Source: a virus. From it: a stretch of DNA of 51,257 nucleotides. The position numbers were made by a program, and so were the translations under genes. Positions 8,161-16,215 of the stretch are shown piece after piece; the first letter of the stretch is position 1, and the number at the start of each line of letters is the position of its first letter. The notes under the pieces were generated by a model. The model was not told the DNA's origin, made no database searches, and saw only the letters and a program-made list of their open reading frames with translations. The DNA is taken from the IMG/VR virus record IMGVR_UViG_3300032665_000045, positions 1 to 51,257 of that record; one strand, given 5' to 3'.

Positions 8161-8574
8161 TTATTTCATATTTTTTTGTTGGTCTTTATACCATTTTAAT
8201 TCATCTAAAATCTCATCTAAATGATTAGTGATTAAAAAATCTAAATCATCTTCATGTAAATCTAATTTTATTCTAAGAAATTCTTTATCTTTTTTAGATA
8301 TTGCTTCTTTTTCTCTTTTCTTACCATCACTTTTATTCCATAAAGTAGGAATATATCGAACATCTTTTAAGTGGTAAAACCAAGCGTCCATTGCGGACGC
8401 TTTATTTATATTCTTATTATTTAATAATTGAGCTTGTTTTGGAAAATATCTAGATAATCTTTGATTAAAAACAAAAAATGCTAAACTTTTTGTTTCGTCA
8501 GAAATATTAAACCAATTTTTTTTATTTTTAAAAAGGGCATCTCCTATAATTTTAATCGGACTTTCATCAGCCAT
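8161..8574 (-). CDS. Probable DNA polymerase clamp-loader small subunit (gp62-like)
   Basis: The pattern matches the phage clamp-loader subunit A family: a short N-terminus, FFVFNQRLSRYFPKQAQLLNN (N-x-x-L-S helix), then MDAWFYHLKDVRYIPTLWNK (small aromatic helix, Arg, W-x-K), followed by charged helices ending DEILDELKWYKD. Its place between NusG and RNase H supports a replication role. Other clamp-loader genes are not in the window. Divergence from T4 gp62 is large, so this rests on pattern and context. Confidence 0.5.
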   Translation of the reverse strand: MADESPIKIIGDALFKNKKNWFNISDETKSLAFFVFNQRLSRYFPKQAQLLNNKNINKASAMDAWFYHLKDVRYIPTLWNKSDGKKREKEAISKKDKEFLRIKLDLHEDDLDFLITNHLDEILDELKWYKDQQKNMK

Positions 8575-8579
8575 ATATA

Positions 8580-9551
8580 TTATTTTATTTGTGTTTCTAT
8601 TTTATTAATTATATCTTGTGGAATATTTTCTAAACTTAGATTTATTATTTTATAATTTAATTCTAAATTTTGTTTAATTTTATCAAACTCATTACTCCTA
8701 ACTAATTTCTTTTTTTCACAAATTAAATCAGCAATATTATCTAAAAAATCATCCGCATTTATATCCACATCACCAAATTCCAATTCATATGTATCATACA
8801 AACTTTTAGCTCCTGCTCCACCAATACCTCTACGTTTTCCATTCTTTTCAAGTGCCCATACTGATAATATATTATCACCTGCATCACCTGATATTAATTT
8901 AATTACTAAAGATTCTGTTGCGTTAACTTCATTAACTTCATATCTTTCCATGAAAGAAGCAACCATTCCTAAAAATTCACCATCATTAGATAATGTGAAT
9001 ATATCATTGTTTATTGCTGCTGATTTAACTTTATCTAAAAAGATTTGATAGTTTTCAGGTAAAAAGATTTTTTGATTAGTATAAACTTCATTAGACATGA
9101 TATTAATCCATAATGGATCTAATTCATATTTAATTAATTGTTTAATATCATAATCGTTTGATACGATTAAATTACTAATACCTTCTTTATTTGCAGTTTG
9201 AGCAATGTAAGAAATCCAATCATCACCTTCTACTTGAGAATATTCAAGTATTTTTACTTTATTCGCTAATTTTGCTTTGAAAGTGTCATAAGTATTATAC
9301 ACGAATTCCCAGTCAATATCGGTATCTTTTTTACGATTTCCTTTATATTCGTTATAATGTTGTTTTCTCCAAGATTTTTCTTTGGAATCAGATACAAAAT
9401 AAACATTTTCGAAACCGAACCATTGTCTATAGTTATTAACTGACATTTCTAAACTTGTTTCTAAAGCCCCGTATAACAAGTTGTTTTTGTGTAAAGAGAA
9501 TACATTTCTCTGTAATAAATAATTTCCGTCTAAAATAAGATTAATTTTCAA
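8580..9551 (-). CDS. rnh: T4 RNase H-like 5'-3' exonuclease (FEN family)
   Basis: Removes RNA primers and flaps during lagging-strand synthesis. Metal-binding acidic residues are clear: LDGN (D8), EGDDW (E108, D110, D111), SNDYD (D133, D135) and SGDAGDN (D223, D226). The basic segment SWRKQHYNEYKGNR lies at 60-73, and GIGGAGAKSLY is the helix-hairpin-helix DNA-binding loop. The only start that keeps the catalytic N-terminus is TTG at 9551; no in-frame ATG lies upstream before a stop. The leader is unusual (see the repeat at 9532). Confidence 0.9.
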   Translation of the reverse strand: MKINLILDGNYLLQRNVFSLHKNNLLYGALETSLEMSVNNYRQWFGFENVYFVSDSKEKSWRKQHYNEYKGNRKKDTDIDWEFVYNTYDTFKAKLANKVKILEYSQVEGDDWISYIAQTANKEGISNLIVSNDYDIKQLIKYELDPLWINIMSNEVYTNQKIFLPENYQIFLDKVKSAAINNDIFTLSNDGEFLGMVASFMERYEVNEVNATESLVIKLISGDAGDNILSVWALEKNGKRRGIGGAGAKSLYDTYELEFGDVDINADDFLDNIADLICEKKKLVRSNEFDKIKQNLELNYKIINLSLENIPQDIINKIETQIK

Positions 9552-9617
9552 AATAAAAGTAATTTTTTAATTTTTTTGTTAGGTATTTCACCTGACAAAA
9601 AATAAGATTAATTTTCA
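9532..9617. repeat. 19-bp direct repeat at the start of the RNase H gene
   Basis: AAAATAAGATTAATTTTCA occurs at 9532-9550, where it encodes the first RNase H codons, and again exactly at 9599-9617 in the leader, 67 bp apart. Neither copy carries ATG at the start position (TTG and CTG). Between them is a small inverted repeat (GTTAGGT...ACCTGAC). It looks like a duplication or small insertion at the 5' end of the gene. Confidence 0.75.
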
Positions 9618-9807
9618 GATATGTAATGTCATTGTTTAATGACCTACCCTAATCTATTTTTATTAGACCTACCTATCTGAATATTGGTAGTAAGTAATTT
9701 ACAGATATTTATCATTTAAATAAATCCATCATATAATCCAAAGTGTATTTATCTTTAATAAAATCTTTAAATGTAAATTATAATTTTTAATTATATAAAA
9801 AATTTTA
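9552..9807 (-). ncRNA. Non-coding RNase H leader with possible three-way-junction RNA
   Basis: No ORF is supported in these 256 bp. On the minus strand, CAGATA (9679-9674) can pair with TATCTG (9621-9616). This stem encloses two hairpins: CTAAT/ATTAG (9666-9662 with 9653-9649) and GTCATT/AATGAC (9643-9638 with 9633-9628, 4-nt loop). GGTAGGTC occurs twice in the junction region. It could be a cis-regulatory RNA; it does not match a riboswitch class that I can name. Confidence 0.35.
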
Positions 9808-10212
9808 TTATAAGTTTTTCAGTATTTCTTCAATTCTATCGTCTCGTTCCTCAGCCTGTAATAATTTATCAAGATAATTTTTTATATCATCATCATTTAT
9901 TAATAACCCATTCTTTTTTAAGGATTTATAAAAAGCAATTCCATGAACATCTATTTGAGTTAAATATAATTGTTGAAAAGTATCTTCTATTATTTCAAAT
10001 TTTTTACCCAATACTTCAATACTTACTTTAGGATATTGATAAGTAAATGTAGAAGTACCAATTGTATAAGGAAGATAAGTAGTTCCTGTTGATGATGTAC
10101 TACTTAATGTTGTCGTACTAGATCCTGATGCTCCTGTTATTATTGTTTGGCAATAACCATTGGTTATTGTATTAGTACCATATCTTGATGCTATTGATTT
10201 TCTTGGTTTCAT
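9808..10212 (-). CDS. Small paralogue A with low-complexity N-terminus and C-terminal tag, 134 aa
   Basis: Residues about 10-55 are Ser/Thr/Gly/Tyr-rich (TTTLSSTSSTGTTY), followed by a conserved domain VSIEVLGKKFEI...QIDVHGIAFYKSLKK and the tail EERDDRIEEILKNL. The next gene upstream has the same domain order and motifs, so this is a tandem duplication. The IEVLGKKFEI/YTITLLGRKFEL segment and the Phe-Tyr-Lys-Ser-Leu-Lys helix are the conserved core. Function unknown; a surface or adhesion-like N-terminus is possible. Confidence 0.75.
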   Translation of the reverse strand: MKPRKSIASRYGTNTITNGYCQTIITGASGSSTTTLSSTSSTGTTYLPYTIGTSTFTYQYPKVSIEVLGKKFEIIEDTFQQLYLTQIDVHGIAFYKSLKKNGLLINDDDIKNYLDKLLQAEERDDRIEEILKNL

Positions 10213-10213
10213 A

Positions 10214-10633
10214 TTAATTTATTTTTTCTAAAATATTTTCTAATTGTGTATCTCTTTCTTGCATTTTTAGCATAGTGTCTAAAAAATCAGTTATTTCTTT
10301 TACATGAAATTCAATATTCATATTCTTTAATGATTTATAGAATAAAATACCATGAAAATCAATTTGAGCTAAATGAAACTTAGTTGTATCATTTAGATAA
10401 TAATCTAATTCAAACTTTCTACCTAATAAAGTAATTGTGTATGATTTTGTATAACCATTGGGTCCAGGAAACACAGCAGGTTTTGCTGAACCAATAGCAC
10501 CTTGTCCAATAGCTATATTTTTTGTTCTTGTTGTATAATTTCCTGACCCACTAGGAATTATATTATTTGTACCTGCTGTAATAGCAGCTTTATTAGCTTT
10601 TGCTATTATACTTGTTGAAATTGGTCTTGCCAT
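10214..10633 (-). CDS. Small paralogue B with low-complexity N-terminus and C-terminal tag, 139 aa
   Basis: Paralogue of the adjacent gene (1-bp gap). The N-terminal 60 residues are Ala/Gly/Thr/Asn-rich, then TITLLGRKFELDYY, QIDFHGILFYKSLKN, and the tail QERDTQLENILEKIN. The C-terminal domain is far better conserved between the two than the N-terminal low-complexity part, which suggests the N-terminus varies freely. Confidence 0.75.
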   Translation of the reverse strand: MARPISTSIIAKANKAAITAGTNNIIPSGSGNYTTRTKNIAIGQGAIGSAKPAVFPGPNGYTKSYTITLLGRKFELDYYLNDTTKFHLAQIDFHGILFYKSLKNMNIEFHVKEITDFLDTMLKMQERDTQLENILEKIN

Positions 10634-10814
10634 AATTTATATTTTTTTATTTATATAAATTATTAATAATTAAGTTTTCCGCAGAATAGTTAGTAATTAT
10701 ATAAATTATATATATCATGATCTTGCATGAATTTGATTTTTTTTCGTAGGGGTCTTGAAAAAATAATTTTTTTTTTTGAAATATAAATCGTATATTTATA
10801 TATAATTTCATGTC

Positions 10815-11138
10815 ATGAACAGAGGAAGAGATTGGAGACGATATAAAGAAAAATGTATCGTAATTAAAAGACTTAAACGAAAAAATAGAAACCTTTATTG
10901 GTTTAAAGATGCGAATAAAGTTCGCATCAAAAATCCTCATTGGCATGATTGGTTAGGAACAGAAACTCACTTCTTATTTAAGAATAAAGGTGGGAATGAA
11001 AGAAAATCTTATAGGTATTCAGCAAAGTGGAGAAATAGTAAATGTGATTGGTATGGTAAAAAAAGTAAGTGTCGTAATTTTCATAAAAAAATGACAAACC
11101 AATTAATAAAAGAATATATATATACAATAAAAACATAA
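10815..11138 (+). CDS. Small highly basic protein, 107 aa
   Basis: Begins MNRGRDWRRYKEKCIVIKRL and is very rich in Lys, Arg, Trp and Tyr, with Cys at the C-terminal side (SKCDWYGKKSKCRNFHKKM) and a HWHDW segment. Nucleic-acid binding is likely from charge alone, and Cys/His could bind a metal. It ends 1 bp before the next plus-strand gene. The leader (10634-10814) holds poly-A/T tracts and a TATATTTATATATA promoter-like stretch about 15 bp before the ATG. Confidence 0.65.
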   Translation: MNRGRDWRRYKEKCIVIKRLKRKNRNLYWFKDANKVRIKNPHWHDWLGTETHFLFKNKGGNERKSYRYSAKWRNSKCDWYGKKSKCRNFHKKMTNQLIKEYIYTIKT

Positions 11139-11139
11139 T

Positions 11140-11673
11140 ATGATTTCTGATATGATACCTGATAATGATTCTAATTGGATTGTTAAAGGAAATACAATTT
11201 ATTATAATTATTTGGTTAAAATACCAATTTTATCATATCAAGATGATAAATATTGGGTTATCTTAGATAGAAGATATACAAAAGCATTTATTAAGATGAT
11301 GGTTTTTCTCTTGAATAAAGGAGTTGAATTTTATTTTAAGTCAAGATTTATTAATACTAAAGAATTATTTGATGTAGATAAAATACATAACTTAAATATA
11401 AGAGCATATTTGTTATTATTAGAAGATAGTAATATTTACAAAACTATAAAATCAAATAAATTTCCATTTAATATAATACTAATTAAATATTTGAAAAAAT
11501 TTAATTGTATGAATGCTTTTATTGAGGAATTACAAGATGTGAAAAAAGAATTATTAGGATCTTATTTTGATTATTATTCAAATAAGAAAATATATACAAT
11601 ACCTGATGAAGAAACTAGAAATATTATACAATCGTTAGATAGAATTATTAAAATTGAATATGTTATTGATTAA
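11140..11673 (+). CDS. Hypothetical protein, 177 aa
   Basis: No family recognised. It is a soluble protein with helical, Lys/Ile/Asn-rich sequence (IKMMVFLLNKGVEFYFKSRF; ILIKYLKKFNCMNAFIEEL). It is probably co-transcribed with the basic protein gene 1 bp upstream and is followed by a strong terminator. Confidence 0.65.
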   Translation: MISDMIPDNDSNWIVKGNTIYYNYLVKIPILSYQDDKYWVILDRRYTKAFIKMMVFLLNKGVEFYFKSRFINTKELFDVDKIHNLNIRAYLLLLEDSNIYKTIKSNKFPFNIILIKYLKKFNCMNAFIEELQDVKKELLGSYFDYYSNKKIYTIPDEETRNIIQSLDRIIKIEYVID

Positions 11674-11704
11674 AAAAAAGGACGCTATTAAGCGTCCTTT
11701 TTTT
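11673..11704. terminator. Strong bidirectional terminator
   Basis: AGGACGCT-ATTA-AGCGTCCT: a perfect 8-bp GC-rich stem with a 4-nt loop, flanked by A8 on the left and T7 on the right, between convergent genes. Confidence 0.9.
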
Positions 11705-11879
11705 GTTCTACCCATCCAATTTCGTAAAAATGTCTCAACCAATCATCTAAATCTTTTTTAATTATTATAGACCTTTTGGTCGGAGTTGTGCAATTTTTCT
11801 CCATATAATTTATATAGAGTAAGTCGTCTTGTTCAACAATATGAATTGTATATTTTGAACGTTGTTTTTTTAATATCAT
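11688..11879 (-). CDS. Hypothetical protein, 63 aa
   Basis: Short protein starting MILKKQRSKYTIHIVEQDDL; its last codons lie inside the terminator stem. Its segment KRSIIIKKDLDDWLRHFYEIGW looks like a real folded helix. It starts just beyond the end of tnpB copy 1 (33-bp gap). No function can be assigned. Confidence 0.55.
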   Translation of the reverse strand: MILKKQRSKYTIHIVEQDDLLYINYMEKNCTTPTKRSIIIKKDLDDWLRHFYEIGWVEQKKDA

Positions 11880-11884
11880 AATTT

Positions 11885-12010
11885 TAATTTTTTACCGTTT
11901 GTAAAATTCTACTCAAAAGTGAGTTAATTTACTTCCTAATTCATTGAGTGTCTTATGACTGCTCTCCAAAGGAGTTAATTCCCCATAACGGATGGGTATT
12001 TTTAATATTT
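11885..12010 (-). ncRNA. Candidate omega/re-RNA at the 3' end of tnpB copy 1
   Basis: The last ~75 bp of the gene (minus strand) contain CTCC-TTT-GGAG and the run GAGCAGTCATAAGACACTCA. These are largely conserved at the nucleotide level in tnpB copy 2 (28850-28915). Immediately after the stop region is a hairpin ACTCA-CTTT-TGAGT, absent from copy 2. In IS200/IS605 elements the TnpB guide RNA overlaps the tnpB 3' end, so this is where it would lie. Exact ends are unknown. Confidence 0.4.
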
Positions 12011-13130
12011 TTAGACCTTCTTGTTCTATATTAATAGCAGCATTTAAATCTCTATCATGGATTATTCCACAATCAGAACAAGTCCATTCACGATCTGACA
12101 ATTTAAGTTCATGTTTAATAAAACCACAATCTGAACATGTTTTACTTGAAGGAAAAAATCTATCTATATTTATAATATCACGTCCATATAAAATAGATTT
12201 ATATTTAAGAATTTTTTCGAATCTTCCTAAGTTTAACTCACTTATTGAACGAGCCAATTTATGATTTTTCATCATTCCTTTTACATTTAAGTCTTCCATG
12301 CATATAACTTGATTTTCGTTTAATAATGTATTTATTACTTTATGTAAATAATTCTCTTTGATATTTGTTAAGCGTTGATGAAAACGTGCCAAACGTTTTC
12401 TTGCTTTTTCTTTATTCTTACCGCCTTTCTTTTTTCTTGAATGTTGTTTTTGAAGTTTGCTTAATTTCTTTTGATTATTTCTAATTGTCTTGATATTTTC
12501 AAATTTTTGTCCTTTTGAAGTTATTACAAAATCTTTAATACCTAAATCTATACCTATTATATCATTTTTTGGTTTATCTAATTCTTTTAGAAGGTCACCA
12601 TCAATTAATATACTTAAATAAAACTCATTAGATTTATTTTTAGATAAGGTAGCAGATCTTATATTTGATTGATTTTTAATCAAATAATTAATATATTTGT
12701 TAGATGTCTTAAACTTTAGATCTTTTAATTGTTTTGTTAAGGTTATCTTTGATTTAATAAAATTTTGTTTTCTTGATATAGTATCTATCGGAAATCTACA
12801 AGATAATTTATCTTTTTTTGATTTAAACTTTGGGAATCCATTACCTTGTTTAAAAAATCTTGAATAAGCATCTAACATATCTATAATTGATTGTTTTAAT
12901 ACTTTAGTATTATATTCTTGAAGCCAAGAAAATTCAGGATTTTTTGTTAAATCATTATGAAAATATTTACCTAAACTTGATAAGTTGTGGTTGATTTTTA
13001 AATCATCATAATCGGTTTTTTTGAGATTAAGACACTTATTATACACAAATCTACATGAACCTAAAAGCATATTAATATAAACTTCTTGTTTTTTATTTGG
13101 ATATAGCCTTAATTTAACCGCTTTTAACAT
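11913..13130 (-). CDS. tnpB: TnpB (IS200/IS605-type RNA-guided nuclease), copy 1
   Basis: Full-length 405-aa TnpB. RuvC residues are intact: GIDLG (D195), MED (E279) and HDRDLNAA (D361). The zinc ribbon is complete (CSDCG at 332-336 and CSDCG at 351-355). The N-terminus LRLYPNKKQEVYINMLLGSCR is typical. No TnpA transposase or clear left end is next to it, so it is a stand-alone tnpB, probably behaving like a homing-type nuclease. It shares most of its sequence with the gene at 28843. The ATG follows a TTTTAATATATA box. Confidence 0.93.
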   Translation of the reverse strand: MLKAVKLRLYPNKKQEVYINMLLGSCRFVYNKCLNLKKTDYDDLKINHNLSSLGKYFHNDLTKNPEFSWLQEYNTKVLKQSIIDMLDAYSRFFKQGNGFPKFKSKKDKLSCRFPIDTISRKQNFIKSKITLTKQLKDLKFKTSNKYINYLIKNQSNIRSATLSKNKSNEFYLSILIDGDLLKELDKPKNDIIGIDLGIKDFVITSKGQKFENIKTIRNNQKKLSKLQKQHSRKKKGGKNKEKARKRLARFHQRLTNIKENYLHKVINTLLNENQVICMEDLNVKGMMKNHKLARSISELNLGRFEKILKYKSILYGRDIINIDRFFPSSKTCSDCGFIKHELKLSDREWTCSDCGIIHDRDLNAAINIEQEGLKILKIPIRYGELTPLESSHKTLNELGSKLTHF

Positions 13131-13134
13131 AATC

Positions 13135-13146
13135 TATATATTAAAA
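13135..13146 (-). promoter_or_regulatory. TTTTAATATATA box before tnpB copy 1
   Basis: On the minus strand TTTTAATATATA ends 4 bp before the ATG at 13130. The same box with the same spacing precedes tnpB copy 2. Confidence 0.45.
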
Positions 13147-13196
13147 TTATCTACTCATCATATAACTTTTATCTCAATTAAATAATTTTTAGTTAA

Positions 13197-14366
13197 CTAA
13201 TATCTAACCCAACCTCTTTTTGCTAACCAAGTTCTAGCTTCTAACAAATGATTAGTTTCTTTTCTGATTTGTAATTCTATATTCTTAAGCAAATCTTTTC
13301 CGTTTATTTTAGACATCGCTAGTGGAAAATTTTTATTCTTGTTATAAGTTATCGCAAAATCTTTTTTTATTCCGTTAAAATGCTTTAATAAGTCGCTAGT
13401 ATCATTTTTCAACTTGATCATTTCAAAATTTACTATATCAACTATTTGATTAACATTTATTCTTCTAGAATCTTGTTCTGCTAATTGACCTAAAACATCA
13501 TCTATTTTATTATCCAATATAAGAGTTATTATATCGTTTTCACGATTTAATGCTTCAGTCAAAACTCCGTGAAGTGCACAATAGTGCTCTCCCTTTACTT
13601 TAACCATTTTACCATTAGTAAATTGAACTATCCAACCTTCTATATCTTTAATTTCACCTTTTAATGCTATTAATTCATCTAAAGTTTTTATACCTACAGA
13701 AACAGCAGTTTTTATACCAGTAGTATTAAAATCTTCCAATTTCAAATACTCACCAGTTTTATTACATCTTAGACGTAATAAGATTAATTCTGTTTTGTCA
13801 TATTGTAAAACAATACGGTTTCTTGGAGAAACAAATTCAAATACAGGCATAATATCTTTTTCTAACATAGTTCTTACAAAGTTTTGTAAAACTACGTCAG
13901 CATCAAATAAATCTTGTACTTCTTTTGCTTGTTCAGATACAAAAGACATTTTAGATTTAGCCACAATTTTAAGATTAGGCAACATTATGAAGTTAACTAC
14001 AGATCCATCCTCTTTGATGTAAACATTAGCTACTTCAAAGTTTTTAACAACAGAATACATAGAACATGGAGTTTGGTCCACGTTAAAAAACTTATCTAAT
14101 AAGATATATCTTTTAAATAAAGTTCCATCTGTATTAAATACAAAGGTTATACCACGCATTTCATGCCCTTTAACATCGGTTCCTTCTAATGCTTCTACAA
14201 AATGCTTAAAATTTGCCAGCCGGTAATTAAAAGTTGATATTTGAAAATTATCTATTTGAGTTTTTACTTCGTAAAATACTAACTCACCATGAGCATCGCA
14301 CATATCTTTACATTCTTCGTAAGAAGGTAAATAGTAGGAATGTATGTTGTAGTTGTAATTTTTCAT
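13197..14366 (-). CDS. rnlA: T4 Rnl1-type RNA ligase
   Basis: The adenylation motif KEDGS is at 118-122 (K118 as nucleophile), preceded by HEMRGITF and RYILLDKFFNVDQ (the family's 'RG' and 'KFFN' signatures). Motif IV is DIEGWIVQF and motif V is MVKVKGEHY. At 389 aa it is close to T4 RnlA (374 aa). This enzyme reseals tRNAs cut by host anticodon nucleases. A second ligase lies 1.2 kb upstream; no polynucleotide kinase is in the window. Confidence 0.93.
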   Translation of the reverse strand: MKNYNYNIHSYYLPSYEECKDMCDAHGELVFYEVKTQIDNFQISTFNYRLANFKHFVEALEGTDVKGHEMRGITFVFNTDGTLFKRYILLDKFFNVDQTPCSMYSVVKNFEVANVYIKEDGSVVNFIMLPNLKIVAKSKMSFVSEQAKEVQDLFDADVVLQNFVRTMLEKDIMPVFEFVSPRNRIVLQYDKTELILLRLRCNKTGEYLKLEDFNTTGIKTAVSVGIKTLDELIALKGEIKDIEGWIVQFTNGKMVKVKGEHYCALHGVLTEALNRENDIITLILDNKIDDVLGQLAEQDSRRINVNQIVDIVNFEMIKLKNDTSDLLKHFNGIKKDFAITYNKNKNFPLAMSKINGKDLLKNIELQIRKETNHLLEARTWLAKRGWVRY

Positions 14367-14386
14367 GACTTATTTTTTTAATAAAT

Positions 14387-14394
14387 CAAATATA
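14387..14394 (-). promoter_or_regulatory. TATATTTG -7 box before rnlA
   Basis: CGTATATTTGATTTATT on the minus strand, 20 bp before the ATG. A TTTG occurs only 12 bp upstream, so the -33 element is not at standard spacing. Confidence 0.4.
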
Positions 14395-14410
14395 CGAAAA
14401 AAATTTCAAA

Positions 14411-15073
14411 TTACTCTAAATTTTTTAGGTGATAATAATCATCTTTAGATACTTCCTTTAAGAAAAATTTTCCAGTATATATTTTTATATATGGATATTT
14501 TTGAATATATTCCATAATATCTTTTTTATACTCATCTTTTTCTAATGAAAGTATATTTATACCATAAATATACTTATGTAGATTTTTTATATCTTTTAAA
14601 ATTCTCTCTTCAAATTCAACTTCTAAAGTAGAAGTTTGATCTTTATTTTTTAATATACCTTCACCATTTGGTGTATATCTTGGTCCATTAGTAATTTTAT
14701 CAAAATTAGATTTGCTAAAATTTTTTCTTTTTATAGAATCTTTTTCTACCCATTCCGTTCTATTTTTTGGATTCTTTTTAAGTGCCCACTCATCTAATGG
14801 ATAAGATCTATAACCATCTTTTAATAAGAGATCTCTATCTAAAATTATTCTATAGTTATATATATTTCCTAGATTTCCATCTAGTCCATATAGTTTGGAT
14901 CTTGTTAAACAAATACCTATAGGACCTCTTGATACAAAAGAAGATATTTTTAAAATATCTTCTTTTAAGATATTTCTTAAAGAAGAAGTAACATGATATA
15001 ATGGATGTATATTATCTTTAAAATCAACACCTTCTTCTATTAGCCATTCTTTTAATTTTTTTAAATAATTCAT
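14411..15073 (-). CDS. Possible ADP-ribosyltransferase-fold protein, 220 aa
   Basis: HPLYHVTSSLRNILKEDILK (about 23-42) followed by GPIGICLTRS resembles the N-terminal His-containing segment of small ART-fold proteins (x-Y-H-x-T...nI...G-l, then a strand with LTR). A glutamate-rich strand LEVEFEERI lies near residue 150 where a catalytic Glu could be. The first residues MNYLKKLKEWLIEEG also look like the capsid-targeting-type leader, which would fit an injected T4 Alt-like enzyme. This is pattern-based. Confidence 0.4.
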   Translation of the reverse strand: MNYLKKLKEWLIEEGVDFKDNIHPLYHVTSSLRNILKEDILKISSFVSRGPIGICLTRSKLYGLDGNLGNIYNYRIILDRDLLLKDGYRSYPLDEWALKKNPKNRTEWVEKDSIKRKNFSKSNFDKITNGPRYTPNGEGILKNKDQTSTLEVEFEERILKDIKNLHKYIYGINILSLEKDEYKKDIMEYIQKYPYIKIYTGKFFLKEVSKDDYYHLKNLE

Positions 15074-15077
15074 GTTT

Positions 15078-15533
15078 TTATTCTAAATTTTTTATCATTA
15101 GAGCATTATTTCCTTGATGTAAAAAAACATTAAATCCAAATGATTCATATAGTTTTATTAAACGAGATAAATCTCTTTTAATATTTATAGGTGAGCAGTT
15201 TAAATAAATTCTTTTAATTCCTAATTCTTTTGCTTTATTAATAGATAACTCTAGTAATTTTTTAGCATATCCTTTTCCTCTAAATTTTTGATCAATATAG
15301 ATATTTTCAATATGTAAAAATATATCTTCAGGAAATAATTCATTGTATTCTTCTTCAGTTATATCATCTTCAAAATACCAATAAGCATTTGTTTTTATAT
15401 CTAAAAAACAACTACCTACAAAACTATTTTTATCACGTAATGCTATTACATAGCTATCTTCATTATCTTGAGTTGTAATTATTTTTACATTCTCATTAAT
15501 ACAAAAATACCTATATGATTTTAAGTTTTTCAT
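15078..15533 (-). CDS. GNAT family N-acetyltransferase
   Basis: The acetyl-CoA loop is clear: IDQKFRGKGYAKKLLELSI, then LYESFGFNVF near the C-terminus. The frame extends upstream to an ATG at 15629 inside the ligase gene. The ATG at 15533 (MKNLKSYRYF) is preferred: it lies 20 bp after the ligase stop, behind a TTTTTAATATATAAT-like box, and gives 151 aa, a normal single GNAT domain. The substrate is unknown. The 4-bp gap to the following gene suggests co-translation. Confidence 0.85.
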   Translation of the reverse strand: MKNLKSYRYFCINENVKIITTQDNEDSYVIALRDKNSFVGSCFLDIKTNAYWYFEDDITEEEYNELFPEDIFLHIENIYIDQKFRGKGYAKKLLELSINKAKELGIKRIYLNCSPINIKRDLSRLIKLYESFGFNVFLHQGNNALMIKNLE

Positions 15534-15552
15534 ATAGGTATATATTATATTT

Positions 15553-16200
15553 TTAATATTTAATTTTTGCTTTTTTCCAATCTCTTGTCCAATGAGCATC
15601 AGATGTTTGTACATGGTCTTTTCTAACATATTTTAACAAACTATTAGAAAAATCTTCATCTTGAAAACTATTTCTTAAACGAACAACCACCCCTTCTCTT
15701 AATCCACCTAAAGCAGAAGGTTGTGATGCTAAATCAATAACTAACTTTTCTAATACTTTATCAACAGTTGTCATACCCTTAAAAAGAACAGGTACAGTTG
15801 GTATGTCTAATAAATAAGAATATTCTTCTACATCATCCCAACTTAACCAAGTATTTTTATGTCTTATTCCAAACATATAAAAATAAGACGTTAATTCAGA
15901 ATATTCTATGGAATGTACTCCATACATATTTTCTCCGAAGATAAACATATCATCTTCTATATCTGATTTAATTCTAGAATGTAATTCCCACATTTTAACA
16001 TCCCAAGAGTTTTTAGTGGGTTCAACATGAGATCTACCAAATACTGCTATATTAGAGCACGCAGTATTACTTCCATCCATTTTTTCAGTGATAATTATAT
16101 TAGGGCCCAATAATGTGCTTACATCATTATTAATTCTATCATCATTTTTTGCTCCAGGTGAATATGGAAAATGATAAGAACGTGGATATTTTGTTTTCAA
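15553..16200 (-). CDS. RNA ligase family protein (Rnl2-like)
   Basis: Covalent nucleotidyltransferase motifs are all present: TEKMDGSNT with K40 (motif I), GRSHVEPT, FGENMYGVHSIEY (motif III), EGVVVRL (motif IV) and LLKYVRKDH (motif V). At 215 aa it is a bare ligase core without an extra C-terminal domain. The start is TTG at 16200; the next ATG is inside motif I. It is driven by an excellent host-type promoter. Confidence 0.88.
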   Translation of the reverse strand: MKTKYPRSYHFPYSPGAKNDDRINNDVSTLLGPNIIITEKMDGSNTACSNIAVFGRSHVEPTKNSWDVKMWELHSRIKSDIEDDMFIFGENMYGVHSIEYSELTSYFYMFGIRHKNTWLSWDDVEEYSYLLDIPTVPVLFKGMTTVDKVLEKLVIDLASQPSALGGLREGVVVRLRNSFQDEDFSNSLLKYVRKDHVQTSDAHWTRDWKKAKIKY

Positions 16201-16215
16201 AACTTTTAATTTTTA

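Noticed and set aside
9551-9617. Translational bypass like T4 gene 60
   Set aside because: The upstream repeat copy is preceded in frame by TAG and has no ATG, so there is no reading frame from which ribosomes could hop.
9616-9679. Purine riboswitch or hammerhead ribozyme in the RNase H leader
   Set aside because: The three-way junction lacks the conserved junction bases of the purine aptamer and the CUGANGA core of hammerheads.
10647-10946. 99-codon minus-strand frame
   Set aside because: It lies over the intergenic leader and the start of the basic protein gene at 10815; composition (Phe/Ile/Lys runs from poly-A/T) is not protein-like and it lacks a convincing start.
11913-13130. Complete IS605 insertion sequence
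   Set aside because: No TnpA gene and no clear paired left/right ends are visible; only tnpB and its probable 3' RNA region can be supported.
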